From Paenibacillus sophorae (GTDB lineage Bacteria; Bacillota; Bacilli; Paenibacillales; Paenibacillaceae), in contig NZ_CP076607.1 of assembly GCF_018966525.1 (NCBI RefSeq), positions 4,154,001 through 4,218,000 of the forward strand: a stretch of DNA of 64,000 nt. The letters are read 5' to 3'. This document shows positions 42,435-52,456 of the stretch, piece after piece (the first letter of the stretch is position 1; every line of letters begins with the position of its first letter). The notes beneath the pieces are model-generated. The model was not told where the DNA came from. It saw only the letters and a list, made by a program, of their open reading frames with translations, and searched no databases. Made by a program: the position numbers and the translations under genes.

Positions 42435-44504
42435 TTATTTGATAAAAGCGTTGGCATCAATAATAAGCGCAACTTGTCCGTCGCCAAGAATTGTGCCTCC
42501 CGATATTCCCTGGATACTCGGCAAGTACTTGCCTAAATTCTTAATGACAATTTCGTTCTGACCAATGAAATCCTGCACCGTGAGCGCAACAAGCTTGTCA
42601 CTTTTGCGGATGACAACTATTTCCGTCTCTTCTTCGCCGCTCTCGTCATAGTCGGGCACATTAAAGATGGCGCTTAGCGATACGATTGGGATATGGGAAC
42701 CCCGGAATTCCACCATCTTGGCACCATGGACGCTGCGGATCTGTGAACGCTTCACGATGCCTGTCTCCACAATGGAAGAGAGCGGAATCGCGTATTTTTC
42801 CGAGCCTATCCGGACCAGCATGGCGGCGATAATGGACAACGTAAGCGGTAGCTGAACAGAGAAAGTGGTACCTTTGCCCGGAGTGGAATAGATGGTGACG
42901 TTGCCTCCAAGCGAAGAGATCTTGGCTTTCACGACATCCAATCCGACCCCGCGGCCCGAAATATCGGAAATAACCTCGGCTGTACTGAAGCCGGCGGCGA
43001 ACAACAGCTGATGGGCCTCATTGTCGCTCATCGCCGCCGCTTGCTCCGCAGTGACGATTCCTTTATTAATTGCGGATTTCAGCACCTTATCCCGGGAGAT
43101 GCCGGCGCCGTCATCCTGAATTTCTATAAAGACGTGGTTGCCGCTATGGAATGCCCGCAAATGAATGGAGCCGGTCTCCGGTTTGCCGGCGGCGATCCGG
43201 TCAGTTACCGATTCGACTCCATGGTCGAGCGCGTTGCGCAAAAGGTGAACGAGCGGATCGCCGATTTCGTCAACGACGGTCCGGTCGAGCTCGGTTTCGG
43301 CACCTGAAATGATAAGGTCCACCTTTTTGTCGAGCGACTTGGCAAGATCGCGAACCATACGGGGAAAACGATTGAACACCGTATCCACTGGTACCATCCG
43401 CAGCTTCATGACTATGTTCTGCAGGTCGGCACTCACTCGGCTCATGTGCTCAACCGTCTCGGTCAATTCCCCGCTCTGGATATCCGAAGCATGCTGCTCC
43501 AGCCGCACCCGGTCGATCAGAAGCTCGCTGAGCAGGTTCATAAGAACATCCAGACGGTCGATATCAACCCGGATGGTGCGTGAAGGAGCGCCGGAGCTCT
43601 TAGCAGGAGCCTTCTTGGCTTCTTCTTTTTGGGGGGCGGCAGCCGGCGTTTGGGTAGCCGGAGGAATGTTCTCCCGCGCGGGAGCTGGGGGGGCCTCTTC
43701 AGCAGTGGCTGCGACTTCAGGCTTTACGAGCTGACTCAGCGTTTCCACATCAAGTGCCACCGACGTCACATTATCGATCTCGGATACTCCCATGATCAAA
43801 GTCTGCATTTCCTCGGCGGTCTTCTGAGAAATATAATAGAGCGAAAAGTTGTAATCAAACTTTTCCTGCTCGATATCCTGAACCGAAGGAAAGGATTTCA
43901 CGACTTCACCGAAGCGCTCCAGCAGTTCAAAGACCATATAAGCCCTCACCGCGCGGAGCTGACAGTCCTTACGAATCGATACTTCAATGAACAGCACCTG
44001 ATGTCCTTCCTGAATCGATTGTTCAAGAACCGATAGTTGGAATTCATCGAGAAGAGCCGGCGTTTCCGCTTCCTTGGGTGCAGCGGCTGCCGGCGCGGCT
44101 CCTTCTCCCTGAGCGATCGGCACTTCGCCGCGTACAATTGCCTGAAGAGAGGCCACAATGGAAGATACGTCGGCTTTACCCTCTCCACCGGCAGTAATGT
44201 CCTGAACCATGGCTTCAAGCGCATCAAGACTCTTAAATAAAGTGTCAAAAATAAAATCCTGCATAACCAGCTTGCCGTTCCGCACCAGGTCAAGCACATT
44301 CTCCATCTGGTGAGTCAGTGAAGCCAGATCTTCAAATCCCATTGTCGCCGCCATGCCTTTTAAGGTATGTGCGGAGCGGAAGATCACCTGCACAATGCTG
44401 AGATCGTCCGGATTGGCCTCCAGGCCCATCATATTTTCGTTCAAAGACTGCAGATGATCATTCGACTCATCAATAAACATGGATAAATACTGATTCATGT
44501 CCAT
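42435..44504 (-). CDS. cheA: Chemotaxis histidine kinase CheA
   Basis: CheA autophosphorylates in response to receptors and passes phosphate to CheY and CheB. The 689-residue protein shows P1 (His46 in FRSAHTLKG), a CheY-binding P2 region (about 165-265), an Ala/Pro-rich linker, the P3 dimer domain, P4 ATPase (HLLRNALDHGVE, DDGAGISRDKV, GRGVGLDVVKAKI) and a C-terminal CheW-like P5. The ATG starting MDMNQYLS has AGGTG seven bases upstream. It follows cheB by 33 bases. Confidence 0.97.
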   Translation of the reverse strand: MDMNQYLSMFIDESNDHLQSLNENMMGLEANPDDLSIVQVIFRSAHTLKGMAATMGFEDLASLTHQMENVLDLVRNGKLVMQDFIFDTLFKSLDALEAMVQDITAGGEGKADVSSIVASLQAIVRGEVPIAQGEGAAPAAAAPKEAETPALLDEFQLSVLEQSIQEGHQVLFIEVSIRKDCQLRAVRAYMVFELLERFGEVVKSFPSVQDIEQEKFDYNFSLYYISQKTAEEMQTLIMGVSEIDNVTSVALDVETLSQLVKPEVAATAEEAPPAPARENIPPATQTPAAAPQKEEAKKAPAKSSGAPSRTIRVDIDRLDVLMNLLSELLIDRVRLEQHASDIQSGELTETVEHMSRVSADLQNIVMKLRMVPVDTVFNRFPRMVRDLAKSLDKKVDLIISGAETELDRTVVDEIGDPLVHLLRNALDHGVESVTDRIAAGKPETGSIHLRAFHSGNHVFIEIQDDGAGISRDKVLKSAINKGIVTAEQAAAMSDNEAHQLLFAAGFSTAEVISDISGRGVGLDVVKAKISSLGGNVTIYSTPGKGTTFSVQLPLTLSIIAAMLVRIGSEKYAIPLSSIVETGIVKRSQIRSVHGAKMVEFRGSHIPIVSLSAIFNVPDYDESGEEETEIVVIRKSDKLVALTVQDFIGQNEIVIKNLGKYLPSIQGISGGTILGDGQVALIIDANAFIK

Positions 44505-44537
44505 GTCCAGACACCTACCCTTCACGTTCGCTTTGCG

Positions 44538-45941
44538 TTATTTAACGACTTGGACCAGTCTTGGAGCAATGTCTTGCAACGGTAAAATATAACTGACACA
44601 CTGGAGCTCAACCGCGGAACGCGGCATCCCATAAACGACGCAGGTCTCTTCGCTCTCGGCAAAGGTTGATGTGATTCCCGCCTCATATAGTGATTTCATC
44701 ATCCTGGCGCCATCGCTCCCCATTCCAGTCATAATAACCGCATGGCGCTCCAAAGCTTTCAGTGGCAGCAGAGACTCGAACAGCGTATCCACTGAAGGAC
44801 GATGGCCGTTCCGGGCTTCCTCCTTTGAGAGATTCACTGCATACTGCCCTCCTGCGGTTTCCATCACTTTCATGTGGTATCCCCCCGGAGCTATATAAGC
44901 CGCTCCCTTCCGCAGAATCATTCCCTGCTCGGCTTCCATGACATCCAGAGGGCTGAAGGTATTCAGCCGCTGGGCGAGCGACTTGGTGAAATTAGGAGGC
45001 ATATGCTGCACAATGACAATCGGTGCGGGAAAATCAGCCGGAATATTCTCAAGCAAAGCCTTCAGCGCTCGCGGTCCTCCTGTTGAACAACCGACGGCCA
45101 CGAGCTTCTCCAGCCCTTTCGCGCCGATTTTGCGATCCCTTCCGGCCACTGTGGGAATACCGGGTGCCGCTCCGGCTATCGGCGGCTTCGGCGATGCAAG
45201 ATCAGAAGGGACATCCGAATTCTGCTGGGACAAAGTCTTGATTCGTCCGACTTCCGGCTTCGCTCTAGGAGGGACGCTTTTTGTTCTCTCAGAGCGAGGA
45301 AGCGGAGGCTTGTCTGCACGCTTGCTTTGGGCGGGTTTCCCGGTATCCGGTGAGGGCGGCCGTATGATCGGCGCTTTGATATCCTTCATTTCCCGGCTAG
45401 GCATTTGTTCCGCTGCGCCTTCGTCCGGCTTATCCGCCAGCTTGAAGGGCGGCGCGGAAGAAGCAGGTTCGGGCGGCTGCAATGCGGGTGGACCTTCGGT
45501 GCTTAGAAGCGCCGACGCAGACCGTGCTTCCCGGCGTTCGCGAGCAAGCATGGCTTCTTTCATCTGCTCCCTCAGCGATTCCCCGACACTGTTGATATCA
45601 TGGGAGCTGGAGACCGAGGGCTTGCGAATGAAGTCGAAGGCCCCGCCTTCCAGCGCAAGGATTGTCTCTTTCATTCCTTCTTCATTAATGCCGGACAACA
45701 TTATGACAGGAAGCGGATGGTCAAGCATTATCAGCTTCAACGCTTCCAGGCCGTTCATTTCAGGCATCTCCACGTCCATGGTGACAAGATCGGGCTGAAG
45801 TTCCTTCACCTTGTCAACCGCTTGCCGTCCGTTGACCGCCGTTGCCGTTACTTGGAAGTCGGCGTCCTTTTCAATTAAATCGGAAATGATTTTGCGCATA
45901 AATGCCGAATCATCCACAACCAAAACTTTATATGGCTTCAT
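44538..45941 (-). CDS. cheB: Protein-glutamate methylesterase CheB with a long linker
   Basis: CheB removes methyl groups from chemoreceptor glutamates when phosphorylated. The 467-residue protein has a receiver domain (phosphoacceptor Asp56, TMDVEMPEMNG) and a C-terminal esterase domain with triad Ser286 (VGCSTGGPRA), His313 (QHMPPNF) and an Asp in TGMGSDGA. Between them is about 140 residues of Pro/Lys/Ser-rich, probably disordered sequence (about 135-275), far longer than the 20-40 residues usual for CheB. The ATG of MKPYKVLV has AGGTGG upstream. cheR is not in this window. Confidence 0.95.
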   Translation of the reverse strand: MKPYKVLVVDDSAFMRKIISDLIEKDADFQVTATAVNGRQAVDKVKELQPDLVTMDVEMPEMNGLEALKLIMLDHPLPVIMLSGINEEGMKETILALEGGAFDFIRKPSVSSSHDINSVGESLREQMKEAMLARERREARSASALLSTEGPPALQPPEPASSAPPFKLADKPDEGAAEQMPSREMKDIKAPIIRPPSPDTGKPAQSKRADKPPLPRSERTKSVPPRAKPEVGRIKTLSQQNSDVPSDLASPKPPIAGAAPGIPTVAGRDRKIGAKGLEKLVAVGCSTGGPRALKALLENIPADFPAPIVIVQHMPPNFTKSLAQRLNTFSPLDVMEAEQGMILRKGAAYIAPGGYHMKVMETAGGQYAVNLSKEEARNGHRPSVDTLFESLLPLKALERHAVIMTGMGSDGARMMKSLYEAGITSTFAESEETCVVYGMPRSAVELQCVSYILPLQDIAPRLVQVVK

Positions 45942-45978
45942 ATCATTTCCACCTCTGTCCTTAAATTCAGAACATTTC

Positions 45979-46860
45979 TTATATACGGCGAAGCCACTTG
46001 CTGATAAACCCCTTAATTCCATGCAATTCAGCCGAAGCTAGAGAACGGTCGAATGACAAATATCGGAGCGTCAGTCTGTGAATATCCTTCGCAGCGGCAC
46101 TGTTGGGATAAGCCAATGTGAAAGGAATCTGACGCTTGACGGCTTGAACCACATGGCTGTCGCTGCTAATAAAGCCGAGGAACGGAATATCCAGCTGCAG
46201 AAAACGCTGGGCGGTCATTCGAATTTTGTCACTTGTTGCATTCGCTTCCTTAATATCGGATGCCTGATTAACAATCAGATTGAACGTGATGCTCGGATGA
46301 CTTGTGTGAACCACCTTCATCAATGCGTAGGCATCAGTAATTGCAGTTGGCTCCGGAGTGGTAACAACGAGGCAATCGTCGGCTGAAGCGATGAATTTCA
46401 TCGTTTCCTTGGAAAGCCCCGCACCCGTATCAAATAGAATATAGTCCATCTCATCGGCAATTGTGGCAATTTGGGATGTAAAGTAGTTCAAATCGCTTTC
46501 CGAAAGCGAGAAGAGCTCTTCCATGCCCGATCCACCGGCAATAAAAGGCAGGCGGTTAGGGCCCGTTTGAATAATCTGCTCAATGCCGGCTTCTCTGCTA
46601 AGCAAATGGTAAAGATTGTATTTCGCCGAGACACCCATCAGAACATCCAGGTTGGCCATGCCGATATCGGCGTCGAACAGAAGTACTCTTTTCCCCATAC
46701 TCTTGAGTGCAAGCGCAAAGTTAAGAGTGAAATTCGACTTGCCGACTCCGCCTTTTCCGCTGCATACAGTGATTATTCGTGCGGTGTCTGTTCCTCTGTC
46801 GCTAAGCTTTCTATTTTGTCCGGCGACAAGCTGTCTCAACGATTGAGCCTGATCCATCAT
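45979..46860 (-). CDS. flhG: Flagellar number regulator FlhG (MinD-like ATPase, YlxH)
   Basis: FlhG is a MinD/ParA-type ATPase that controls flagellar number and placement with FlhF and interacts with the FliM/FliY C-ring. The 293-residue protein has the deviant Walker A CSGKGGVGKSNFTLN, the switch residues VLLFDADIGMANLDV and YILFDTGAG. The C-terminal region can form an amphipathic helix (GFISKWLRRI). The first of two adjacent ATGs overlaps the flhF TGA, so the pair is coupled. Confidence 0.95.
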   Translation of the reverse strand: MMDQAQSLRQLVAGQNRKLSDRGTDTARIITVCSGKGGVGKSNFTLNFALALKSMGKRVLLFDADIGMANLDVLMGVSAKYNLYHLLSREAGIEQIIQTGPNRLPFIAGGSGMEELFSLSESDLNYFTSQIATIADEMDYILFDTGAGLSKETMKFIASADDCLVVTTPEPTAITDAYALMKVVHTSHPSITFNLIVNQASDIKEANATSDKIRMTAQRFLQLDIPFLGFISSDSHVVQAVKRQIPFTLAYPNSAAAKDIHRLTLRYLSFDRSLASAELHGIKGFISKWLRRI

Positions 46861-48230
46861 TGTTCTCCCGTTCCGAGCAGCAGATTGCACACCATTTCTC
46901 CGGATGGTATAAGAAGATCATCAGGCACAATCTGACCATTGGTCATATATGACAGCATGAGCGGGTAATCGTTAAGCAGATTGAACATAGGACCGTAGCT
47001 TCCGGTTTCGTCCAGTTTCGTCAAAATGACTTTATCCAGCTTGTATTTACTGAAATGCTCGGTAATCAGCTTCATATCCCTGCTCTTCGACGTCAGGCTG
47101 AGCACCAAGTATGTCTCGCTCTTCATTGCCGGTGACAGCAGACTCTGCAGTTCGGCAACGAGCATTTCATTGCGGTAGTTTCTTCCAGCCGTGTCCATTA
47201 ATACGAGATCACAGCCCTCCAGTCTGGATAAGGCCCGCTGCAAATCGCCCGGCGACTGAACAACCTCAAGGGGCACATTCAGAATAGAAGCATAGGTCCG
47301 AAGTTGTTCCACCGCAGATATCCGGTACGTATCGGATGTGATCATCCCGACCTTGCGGCCATGCCGGAAGAGCTGGTCGGCCGCAAGCTTGGCCAAGGTC
47401 GTCGTCTTCCCTACCCCAGTAGGACCTGCGACATACAATAGCCGCGTATCAGGAGCAATTCCTCCTCCTATTCTATCAGCAAGAAATCCCGCCACCTGCA
47501 CTCTTAGAGCTTCCTCAAACTTCTCTTCCGGCCATAGTCTCCCGTCCATATTCCAAGCATCCAGCACATCAGCGATCCACTCTTCTACCAGTGCGCTGTC
47601 CATTTCCTGCTCGATCAACCGCACCCGCAGCCGTTCCAGCCCTTCCGGAAGTTCTCTCGAGTCCGAGGACTGCCGGGCGATTCGCTCGATCCACTGCTTC
47701 ATCTCTCTAATCTCATTAAGAACGCTGTCATCAGCCGGACGATCCTTTTGATCTGAAGGCAGCGGCGGAGCCGCAGGAGGCTGCATTACGGGAACGGTCA
47801 GCTCTAGACGGGAACTCGCGAAAGCTTCCTTGGGAATTTCCGGCACCGCCTTCTCTTCCAGCACGGCGACGGCCCCTTGCTTCTTAGCGGCACCTTCGAG
47901 CGCCGCAGCAATCTCGGCGAAACTCCGCGAAGGCTCCGACCCGCTTGCGGCGGCATTGCCCGAAGCCGAGGCATAGGCCTCCCGGTAGGCCTTGGGAACA
48001 CCTGCCCGGGGGACGGATTGTAGCGGCAGCTCCCTCTTTTCGGAAGCTGCTTGCTTCTGTTCATTCTCAACCGCGGCGACCACTTCGATTTTCTTTTTTC
48101 TGAACATCCCCATGAAACCACCGGTTCTGATTTCCTTCGTGCTCAGGATGACGGCGTCACTTCCAAGCTCGCTGCGAATGGAATGCATGGCGTCCGGCAT
48201 CGTATCGACAACGTAACGCTTCACTCTCAT
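46857..48230 (-). CDS. flhF: Flagellar biosynthesis GTPase FlhF
   Basis: FlhF is an SRP-family GTPase that recruits early flagellar parts to the assembly site. The 457-residue protein has a basic N-terminal B domain (to about 165, with Ala/Pro-rich low complexity), an N domain, and the G domain with GPTGVGKTTTLAKLA, DTAGRNYRNE and TKLDETGSYG. The ATG overlaps the flhA stop by four bases. FlhG downstream supplies the activator of its GTPase. Confidence 0.96.
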   Translation of the reverse strand: MRVKRYVVDTMPDAMHSIRSELGSDAVILSTKEIRTGGFMGMFRKKKIEVVAAVENEQKQAASEKRELPLQSVPRAGVPKAYREAYASASGNAAASGSEPSRSFAEIAAALEGAAKKQGAVAVLEEKAVPEIPKEAFASSRLELTVPVMQPPAAPPLPSDQKDRPADDSVLNEIREMKQWIERIARQSSDSRELPEGLERLRVRLIEQEMDSALVEEWIADVLDAWNMDGRLWPEEKFEEALRVQVAGFLADRIGGGIAPDTRLLYVAGPTGVGKTTTLAKLAADQLFRHGRKVGMITSDTYRISAVEQLRTYASILNVPLEVVQSPGDLQRALSRLEGCDLVLMDTAGRNYRNEMLVAELQSLLSPAMKSETYLVLSLTSKSRDMKLITEHFSKYKLDKVILTKLDETGSYGPMFNLLNDYPLMLSYMTNGQIVPDDLLIPSGEMVCNLLLGTGEQ

Positions 48231-50260
48231 AGATTCACCACTCCAACGCTTTGAATTTCAATACTAGGCTCTAACTCGCTATAGGACAGCACCGGGATAT
48301 CCTGCATCGTCCGCTCTATGACCTGCCGCAGATACATGCGGATGTTTGGCGAAGTCAATACAATGGGCTGCTGTCCCGATTGCAATAGACGGTTAATTTG
48401 CTCCATAAGACGCTGATATACCGTTTGGGTTGACACGGGATCGAGCGCAAGGTAGCTGCCATGCTCCGATTGCTGGACGCTTTCGGCAATTTTTTTCTCA
48501 AGCGTTGGTCCTACCGTGATTACCTTCAGAGTTTCTCCGGACTGGGAGAATTGCTGAGTAATCTGCCGCGACAGCGATTGCCTCACATATTCCGTCAGTA
48601 CATCTGGATCTTTAGTATAGGTGCCGTAGTCTGCCAGCGTTTCAAAAATAGTAACCAAGTCCCGGATCGATATCTTCTCGCGCAGCAGCTTAGCCAACAC
48701 TTTCTGCAGATCCCCAACGGTGAGTACAGACGGTATCAATTCATCAACCAGCACAGGATAATTTTCGCGAATATTGTCGATCAGCATTTTCGTTTCCTGC
48801 CGCCCAATCAGCTCATGTCCATGCCGTTTGATCAGTTCGGTAAGATGGGTAGCAACCACGGACGGCGGATCGACCACCGTATAGCCGGCCAGCTCGGCCC
48901 GTTCCTTGACCGATTCATCGATCCACAACGCAGGCAATCCGAACGATGGTTCGATCGTCTCGATCCCGGTAATCGATTCGTCATCATACCCAGGACTCAT
49001 TGCCAGATAGTGATTAAGTAGTAATTCACCGCCGCCGACCTGATTTCCTTTAATTTTGATGACATATTCATTCGGTTTTAGTTGAATATTGTCGCGAATT
49101 CGGATAACGGGGACAACAAGTCCCATTTCAAGCGCGCACTGCCTCCGAATCATGATGATCCGATCGAGCAAATCGCCCCCCTGCTGGGTATCCGCTAGCG
49201 GAATCAAGCCATAGCCGAACTCGAATTCGATCGGATCGACATTCAGCAGGCTGATCACGCTCTCCGGACTGCGCACCTCCTCGATCTGTTTTTCTTCGAC
49301 GAGCTGCTCTTCGGCGATGGCCTTGCGGCTCAAGTTCTGCGTCATCCGGTAAGCAGCATAGGCCATAAGTCCTGCTAAAGGAAGGGTTGTTATCGCATGA
49401 ATAGGTGTAAATAATCCTAAAAAGGCGACCGTAACAGCAACGATGTACAGAAGCTTCGGATAAGACAGCAACTGCCCTGTCAAATCTTCCGCTAGATTGC
49501 CATCCGAAGAAGCCCGGGTAACGATCAGGCCGGCTGCGGTCGAAATGAGCAGAGCAGGTATTTGGCTAACCAGTCCATCACCGATCGTCAGAACGGAGTA
49601 GGTCGAGAGCGCGTCTTGGAAAGGCATCCCATGAACGGCGATCCCGATGATGAAGCCGCCGATCAAATTGATCAGCAGGATAATAATGCTGGCTATCGCA
49701 TCTCCCTTAACAAATTTGCTCGCCCCGTCCATAGCTCCATAGAAATCCGCTTCGCGCTCGACATTACGCCGGCGCTCACGCGCTTGCTGCTCGTTGATCA
49801 TGCCAGCATTCAAATCGGCATCGATACTCATCTGCTTACCGGGCATGGCGTCGAGTGTAAATCTTGCCCCTACCTCGGCTACGCGTTCAGAGCCTTTGGT
49901 GATAACGATGAACTGCACAACAACCAGAATCAGGAATACGATGAAACCGATCGCAACCTGACCGCGCGCAATCCAGCCGCCGAACGTCGCCACAACCGAA
50001 CCGGCATCGCCTTCGGATAAGATCAGCTTGGTTGTGGAGATGTTCAGCGCCAGGCGGAACAAGGTCGTAATCAGCAGCAGCGATGGAAAGATGGAGAACT
50101 GAAGAGGCTCTTTTGTATTCATCGCCACTAGGATAATCGTCAACGCGATCGAAATATTAATGACCAGCAGAATGTCAAGCAGTCCAGAGGGAATAGGCAG
50201 AATCATCATAAGCACGATTCCGATTATACCGATTAGTACCGTTAAATCCCTAGCTTTCAA
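48227..50260 (-). CDS. flhA: Flagellar export gate protein FlhA
   Basis: FlhA forms the nonameric export-gate ring in the flagellar type III system. The 677-residue protein has about eight transmembrane helices in the first 320 residues, the family motif around RVAEVGARFTLDAMPGKQMS (in part) with the conserved FHIPEP region, and a cytoplasmic C-terminal domain. TTG start, with GGAGG nine bases upstream, gives MKARDLTVLIG. It follows flhB by 20 bases. Confidence 0.97.
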   Translation of the reverse strand: MKARDLTVLIGIIGIVLMMILPIPSGLLDILLVINISIALTIILVAMNTKEPLQFSIFPSLLLITTLFRLALNISTTKLILSEGDAGSVVATFGGWIARGQVAIGFIVFLILVVVQFIVITKGSERVAEVGARFTLDAMPGKQMSIDADLNAGMINEQQARERRRNVEREADFYGAMDGASKFVKGDAIASIIILLINLIGGFIIGIAVHGMPFQDALSTYSVLTIGDGLVSQIPALLISTAAGLIVTRASSDGNLAEDLTGQLLSYPKLLYIVAVTVAFLGLFTPIHAITTLPLAGLMAYAAYRMTQNLSRKAIAEEQLVEEKQIEEVRSPESVISLLNVDPIEFEFGYGLIPLADTQQGGDLLDRIIMIRRQCALEMGLVVPVIRIRDNIQLKPNEYVIKIKGNQVGGGELLLNHYLAMSPGYDDESITGIETIEPSFGLPALWIDESVKERAELAGYTVVDPPSVVATHLTELIKRHGHELIGRQETKMLIDNIRENYPVLVDELIPSVLTVGDLQKVLAKLLREKISIRDLVTIFETLADYGTYTKDPDVLTEYVRQSLSRQITQQFSQSGETLKVITVGPTLEKKIAESVQQSEHGSYLALDPVSTQTVYQRLMEQINRLLQSGQQPIVLTSPNIRMYLRQVIERTMQDIPVLSYSELEPSIEIQSVGVVNL

Positions 50261-50280
50261 TGTTTCTTACCTCCCTGAAA

Positions 50281-51369
50281 TTATCTGGCTCTGCCCTTCA
50301 ACTTATATACATAAGCGAGCACTTCGGCTACCGCCTGGAACAGATCGGCAGGGACCGAATCCCCAATTTCCGCCCTTTGGAAGAGCGCCCGTGCAAGCGG
50401 TTTGTTTTCCATCGTCATGACGCCATGCTCCTTGGCAATCGACCTAATCCGAAGAGCGACATAATCCTGACCTTTAGCCACGATTTGTGGCGCCTCCATC
50501 TTAGATCCGTCATATTTCAGAGCAACCGCAAAATGGGTCGGGTTCGTAATGATGACATCGGCGCCCGGAACCTCTTGCATCATCCGCTGCATCGCCATCC
50601 GGCGCTGCCGCTCCCTGATTTTCCCTTTAATCAGCGGATCGCCTTCCATTTTTTTGAATTCATCCTTAATTTCCTGTTTGGACATTCTTAGACTCTTTTC
50701 ATGCTCGTACCGCTGGTACATATAATCGAGCACAGCCATAATAAGCAGAGCTGCCCCGATTTTGATTCCGAGATTCAGAGTCATCTTCGCAGTAAAGCGA
50801 AAAACATCTTCCGCACTAACATGCGACAGGGACGAAAAGTTGTCTTTTTGCCCCCATAATGTGTTGAATACCAGATATGCGATTACCAGCAGCTTAAAGA
50901 TTGATTTCAGCATTTCAACAAGCGATCGCATGGAAAAAATGTTTCTGAAGCCTTTAATCGGATTGATCTTACTGAACTTCGGGGTGACACCCTCTCCGGT
51001 AACCATAAAGCCAACCTGTGCCACACTGGAGATCAATGCCAAGATGAAGGTTATGCCCAGCATCGGTCCCAGCAGAATCAGAATCTGTACTCCGTATTCG
51101 TTCATCAGCTGCAGCACATTAGCTTTAGTGACCTCCATCATGAGACGGTTCATAAAGACGTCAGTATACAACGCTGTAAACCGTTCCTTCATAAATCCGC
51201 CAAATATCATCAGACTCAGCACCCCGGACAACAGTACCAATGCACCCGAAAGCTCGGCGCTTTTGGCAACTTGGCCTTTTCTGCGGGCGTCCTGACGCTT
51301 CCTCGGAGTCGCCCTTTCCGTTTTTTCTCCGCCGAAGAGCTGGAGGTCGAGTTGATATCGATATGCCAT
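50281..51369 (-). CDS. flhB: Flagellar export switch protein FlhB
   Basis: FlhB switches substrate specificity of flagellar export from rod/hook to filament proteins after self-cleavage. The 362-residue protein has four membrane helices (about 30-215) and a cytoplasmic domain with the autocleavage site NPTH at 276-279. Its N-terminus (LFGGEKTERATPRKR) is typical. ATG start with AGGAGGG upstream. It follows fliR by 23 bases. Confidence 0.97.
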   Translation of the reverse strand: MAYRYQLDLQLFGGEKTERATPRKRQDARRKGQVAKSAELSGALVLLSGVLSLMIFGGFMKERFTALYTDVFMNRLMMEVTKANVLQLMNEYGVQILILLGPMLGITFILALISSVAQVGFMVTGEGVTPKFSKINPIKGFRNIFSMRSLVEMLKSIFKLLVIAYLVFNTLWGQKDNFSSLSHVSAEDVFRFTAKMTLNLGIKIGAALLIMAVLDYMYQRYEHEKSLRMSKQEIKDEFKKMEGDPLIKGKIRERQRRMAMQRMMQEVPGADVIITNPTHFAVALKYDGSKMEAPQIVAKGQDYVALRIRSIAKEHGVMTMENKPLARALFQRAEIGDSVPADLFQAVAEVLAYVYKLKGRAR

Positions 51370-51392
51370 GTCAGGGCCCTCCTACTTTCATC

Positions 51393-52190
51393 TTACGGAC
51401 TGTTCCCCATTGTGCTCAGCAAATTGCGCATGGATTCGAACATGATATTGAAAAGGCTTTGAAAAAGCACGGCTAAAGCAGGCATCAGAATGAACAGCAG
51501 CACCAGGCCGACAATGATTTTCAGCGGCACGCCGATAACGAAAACATTGTACGATGGCGCAGTTCTTGCCAAAAAAGCTAGCCCGATATCCGTCATAAAC
51601 AGCGCGGTCACCAGCGGCGCAGACATTTGAAAAGCAAGCATAAACGACTGAGCGAACGAACGGAGAAGAAACTCGGCCAGACTTCCGTCCATCATTTTAA
51701 GAAGGATCTCATTATTCAGGGGAACCCAGTTATAACTGTTTACAATGGCATCAAGCAAATAATGATGGCCATTCATCCCTAAAAACAACAGCAGGGCAAT
51801 CATATATTTGAAGTTGCCGAGTATCGGCGACGACGCCCCGGTCATCGGGTCGATGACATTCGCAATTCCGAAACCAATCTGGATGTCGATAAACGAACCC
51901 GCAGTTTGAATGGTCATAAACATCAGATAACCTATGAACCCGAGCAGCAGCCCGATGAGAGATTCTCTGATGATCAGTAGAATTATACCGAGATCTTCCG
52001 GAACCGTAACGCCGTTTCCTTTGGCGCTAAATACGACAAGTGATAGAAAGAAAGAAATTCCGATTTTGAAAGTCATCGGTACGCTTCGGGAAGAAAAGAC
52101 AGGCACGATAACAAAAAAGGCCGTAATTCGACAAAAAATAAGCAAAAAGACAGGAAAACTACGTAAAATGGAATCTATCATCGTATTCAT
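51393..52190 (-). CDS. fliR: Flagellar export gate protein FliR
   Basis: FliR is an integral part of the FliPQR export-gate core. The 265-residue protein has about six hydrophobic segments and family motifs GFGIANVIDPMTGASSPILG (shown in part) and the C-terminal PALAVLFQSLFNIMFESMRN. The ATG overlaps the fliQ TGA by four bases; a second ATG three codons in is possible. Confidence 0.95.
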   Translation of the reverse strand: MNTMIDSILRSFPVFLLIFCRITAFFVIVPVFSSRSVPMTFKIGISFFLSLVVFSAKGNGVTVPEDLGIILLIIRESLIGLLLGFIGYLMFMTIQTAGSFIDIQIGFGIANVIDPMTGASSPILGNFKYMIALLLFLGMNGHHYLLDAIVNSYNWVPLNNEILLKMMDGSLAEFLLRSFAQSFMLAFQMSAPLVTALFMTDIGLAFLARTAPSYNVFVIGVPLKIIVGLVLLFILMPALAVLFQSLFNIMFESMRNLLSTMGNSP

Positions 52191-52456
52191 CCGATATACA
52201 TGTGGAGATTACCCAAAATTCGGGTGGTAAAGTCGACAAGCTTTGTTATGATCCACGGGCCGAACAGAAGCAATGCCAGCAGCACAGCGACGATTTTAGG
52301 GACAAAGGCCAGCGTTTGCTCTTGAATCTGAGTCGTCGCTTGAAAAATACTAATAATCAGCCCGACGACCAGACCCAGAATCAGCATAGGTGCGCTAACC
52401 TCCAGCACGAGATATACAGCTTGACCCGCAAGACCGATAATAAACTCTGTATTGAT
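52187..52456 (-). CDS. fliQ: Flagellar export gate protein FliQ, apparent ATC start
   Basis: FliQ packs around FliP and FliR in the export-gate core. Two membrane helices and the family motif SIFQATTQIQEQTLAFVPKI (shown in part) are clear. The normal 89-residue N-terminus, NTEFIIGLAGQAVYLVLEVS, is encoded in frame, but the codon at the expected initiator is ATC (52456-52454). No ATG, GTG or TTG occurs between it and an in-frame stop upstream. GGAGG lies eight bases before the ATC, an ideal spacing. The nearest ordinary start, a GTG at 52408, would delete 16 conserved residues. Order fliP-fliQ-fliR is standard. Confidence 0.85.
   Translation of the reverse strand: MNTEFIIGLAGQAVYLVLEVSAPMLILGLVVGLIISIFQATTQIQEQTLAFVPKIVAVLLALLLFGPWIITKLVDFTTRILGNLHMYIG

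Noticed and set aside
44938..45798. 286-codon plus-strand frame opposite cheB
   Set aside because: It is antisense to the low-complexity CheB linker. Its Ser/Gly-rich composition comes from the GC-rich opposite strand.
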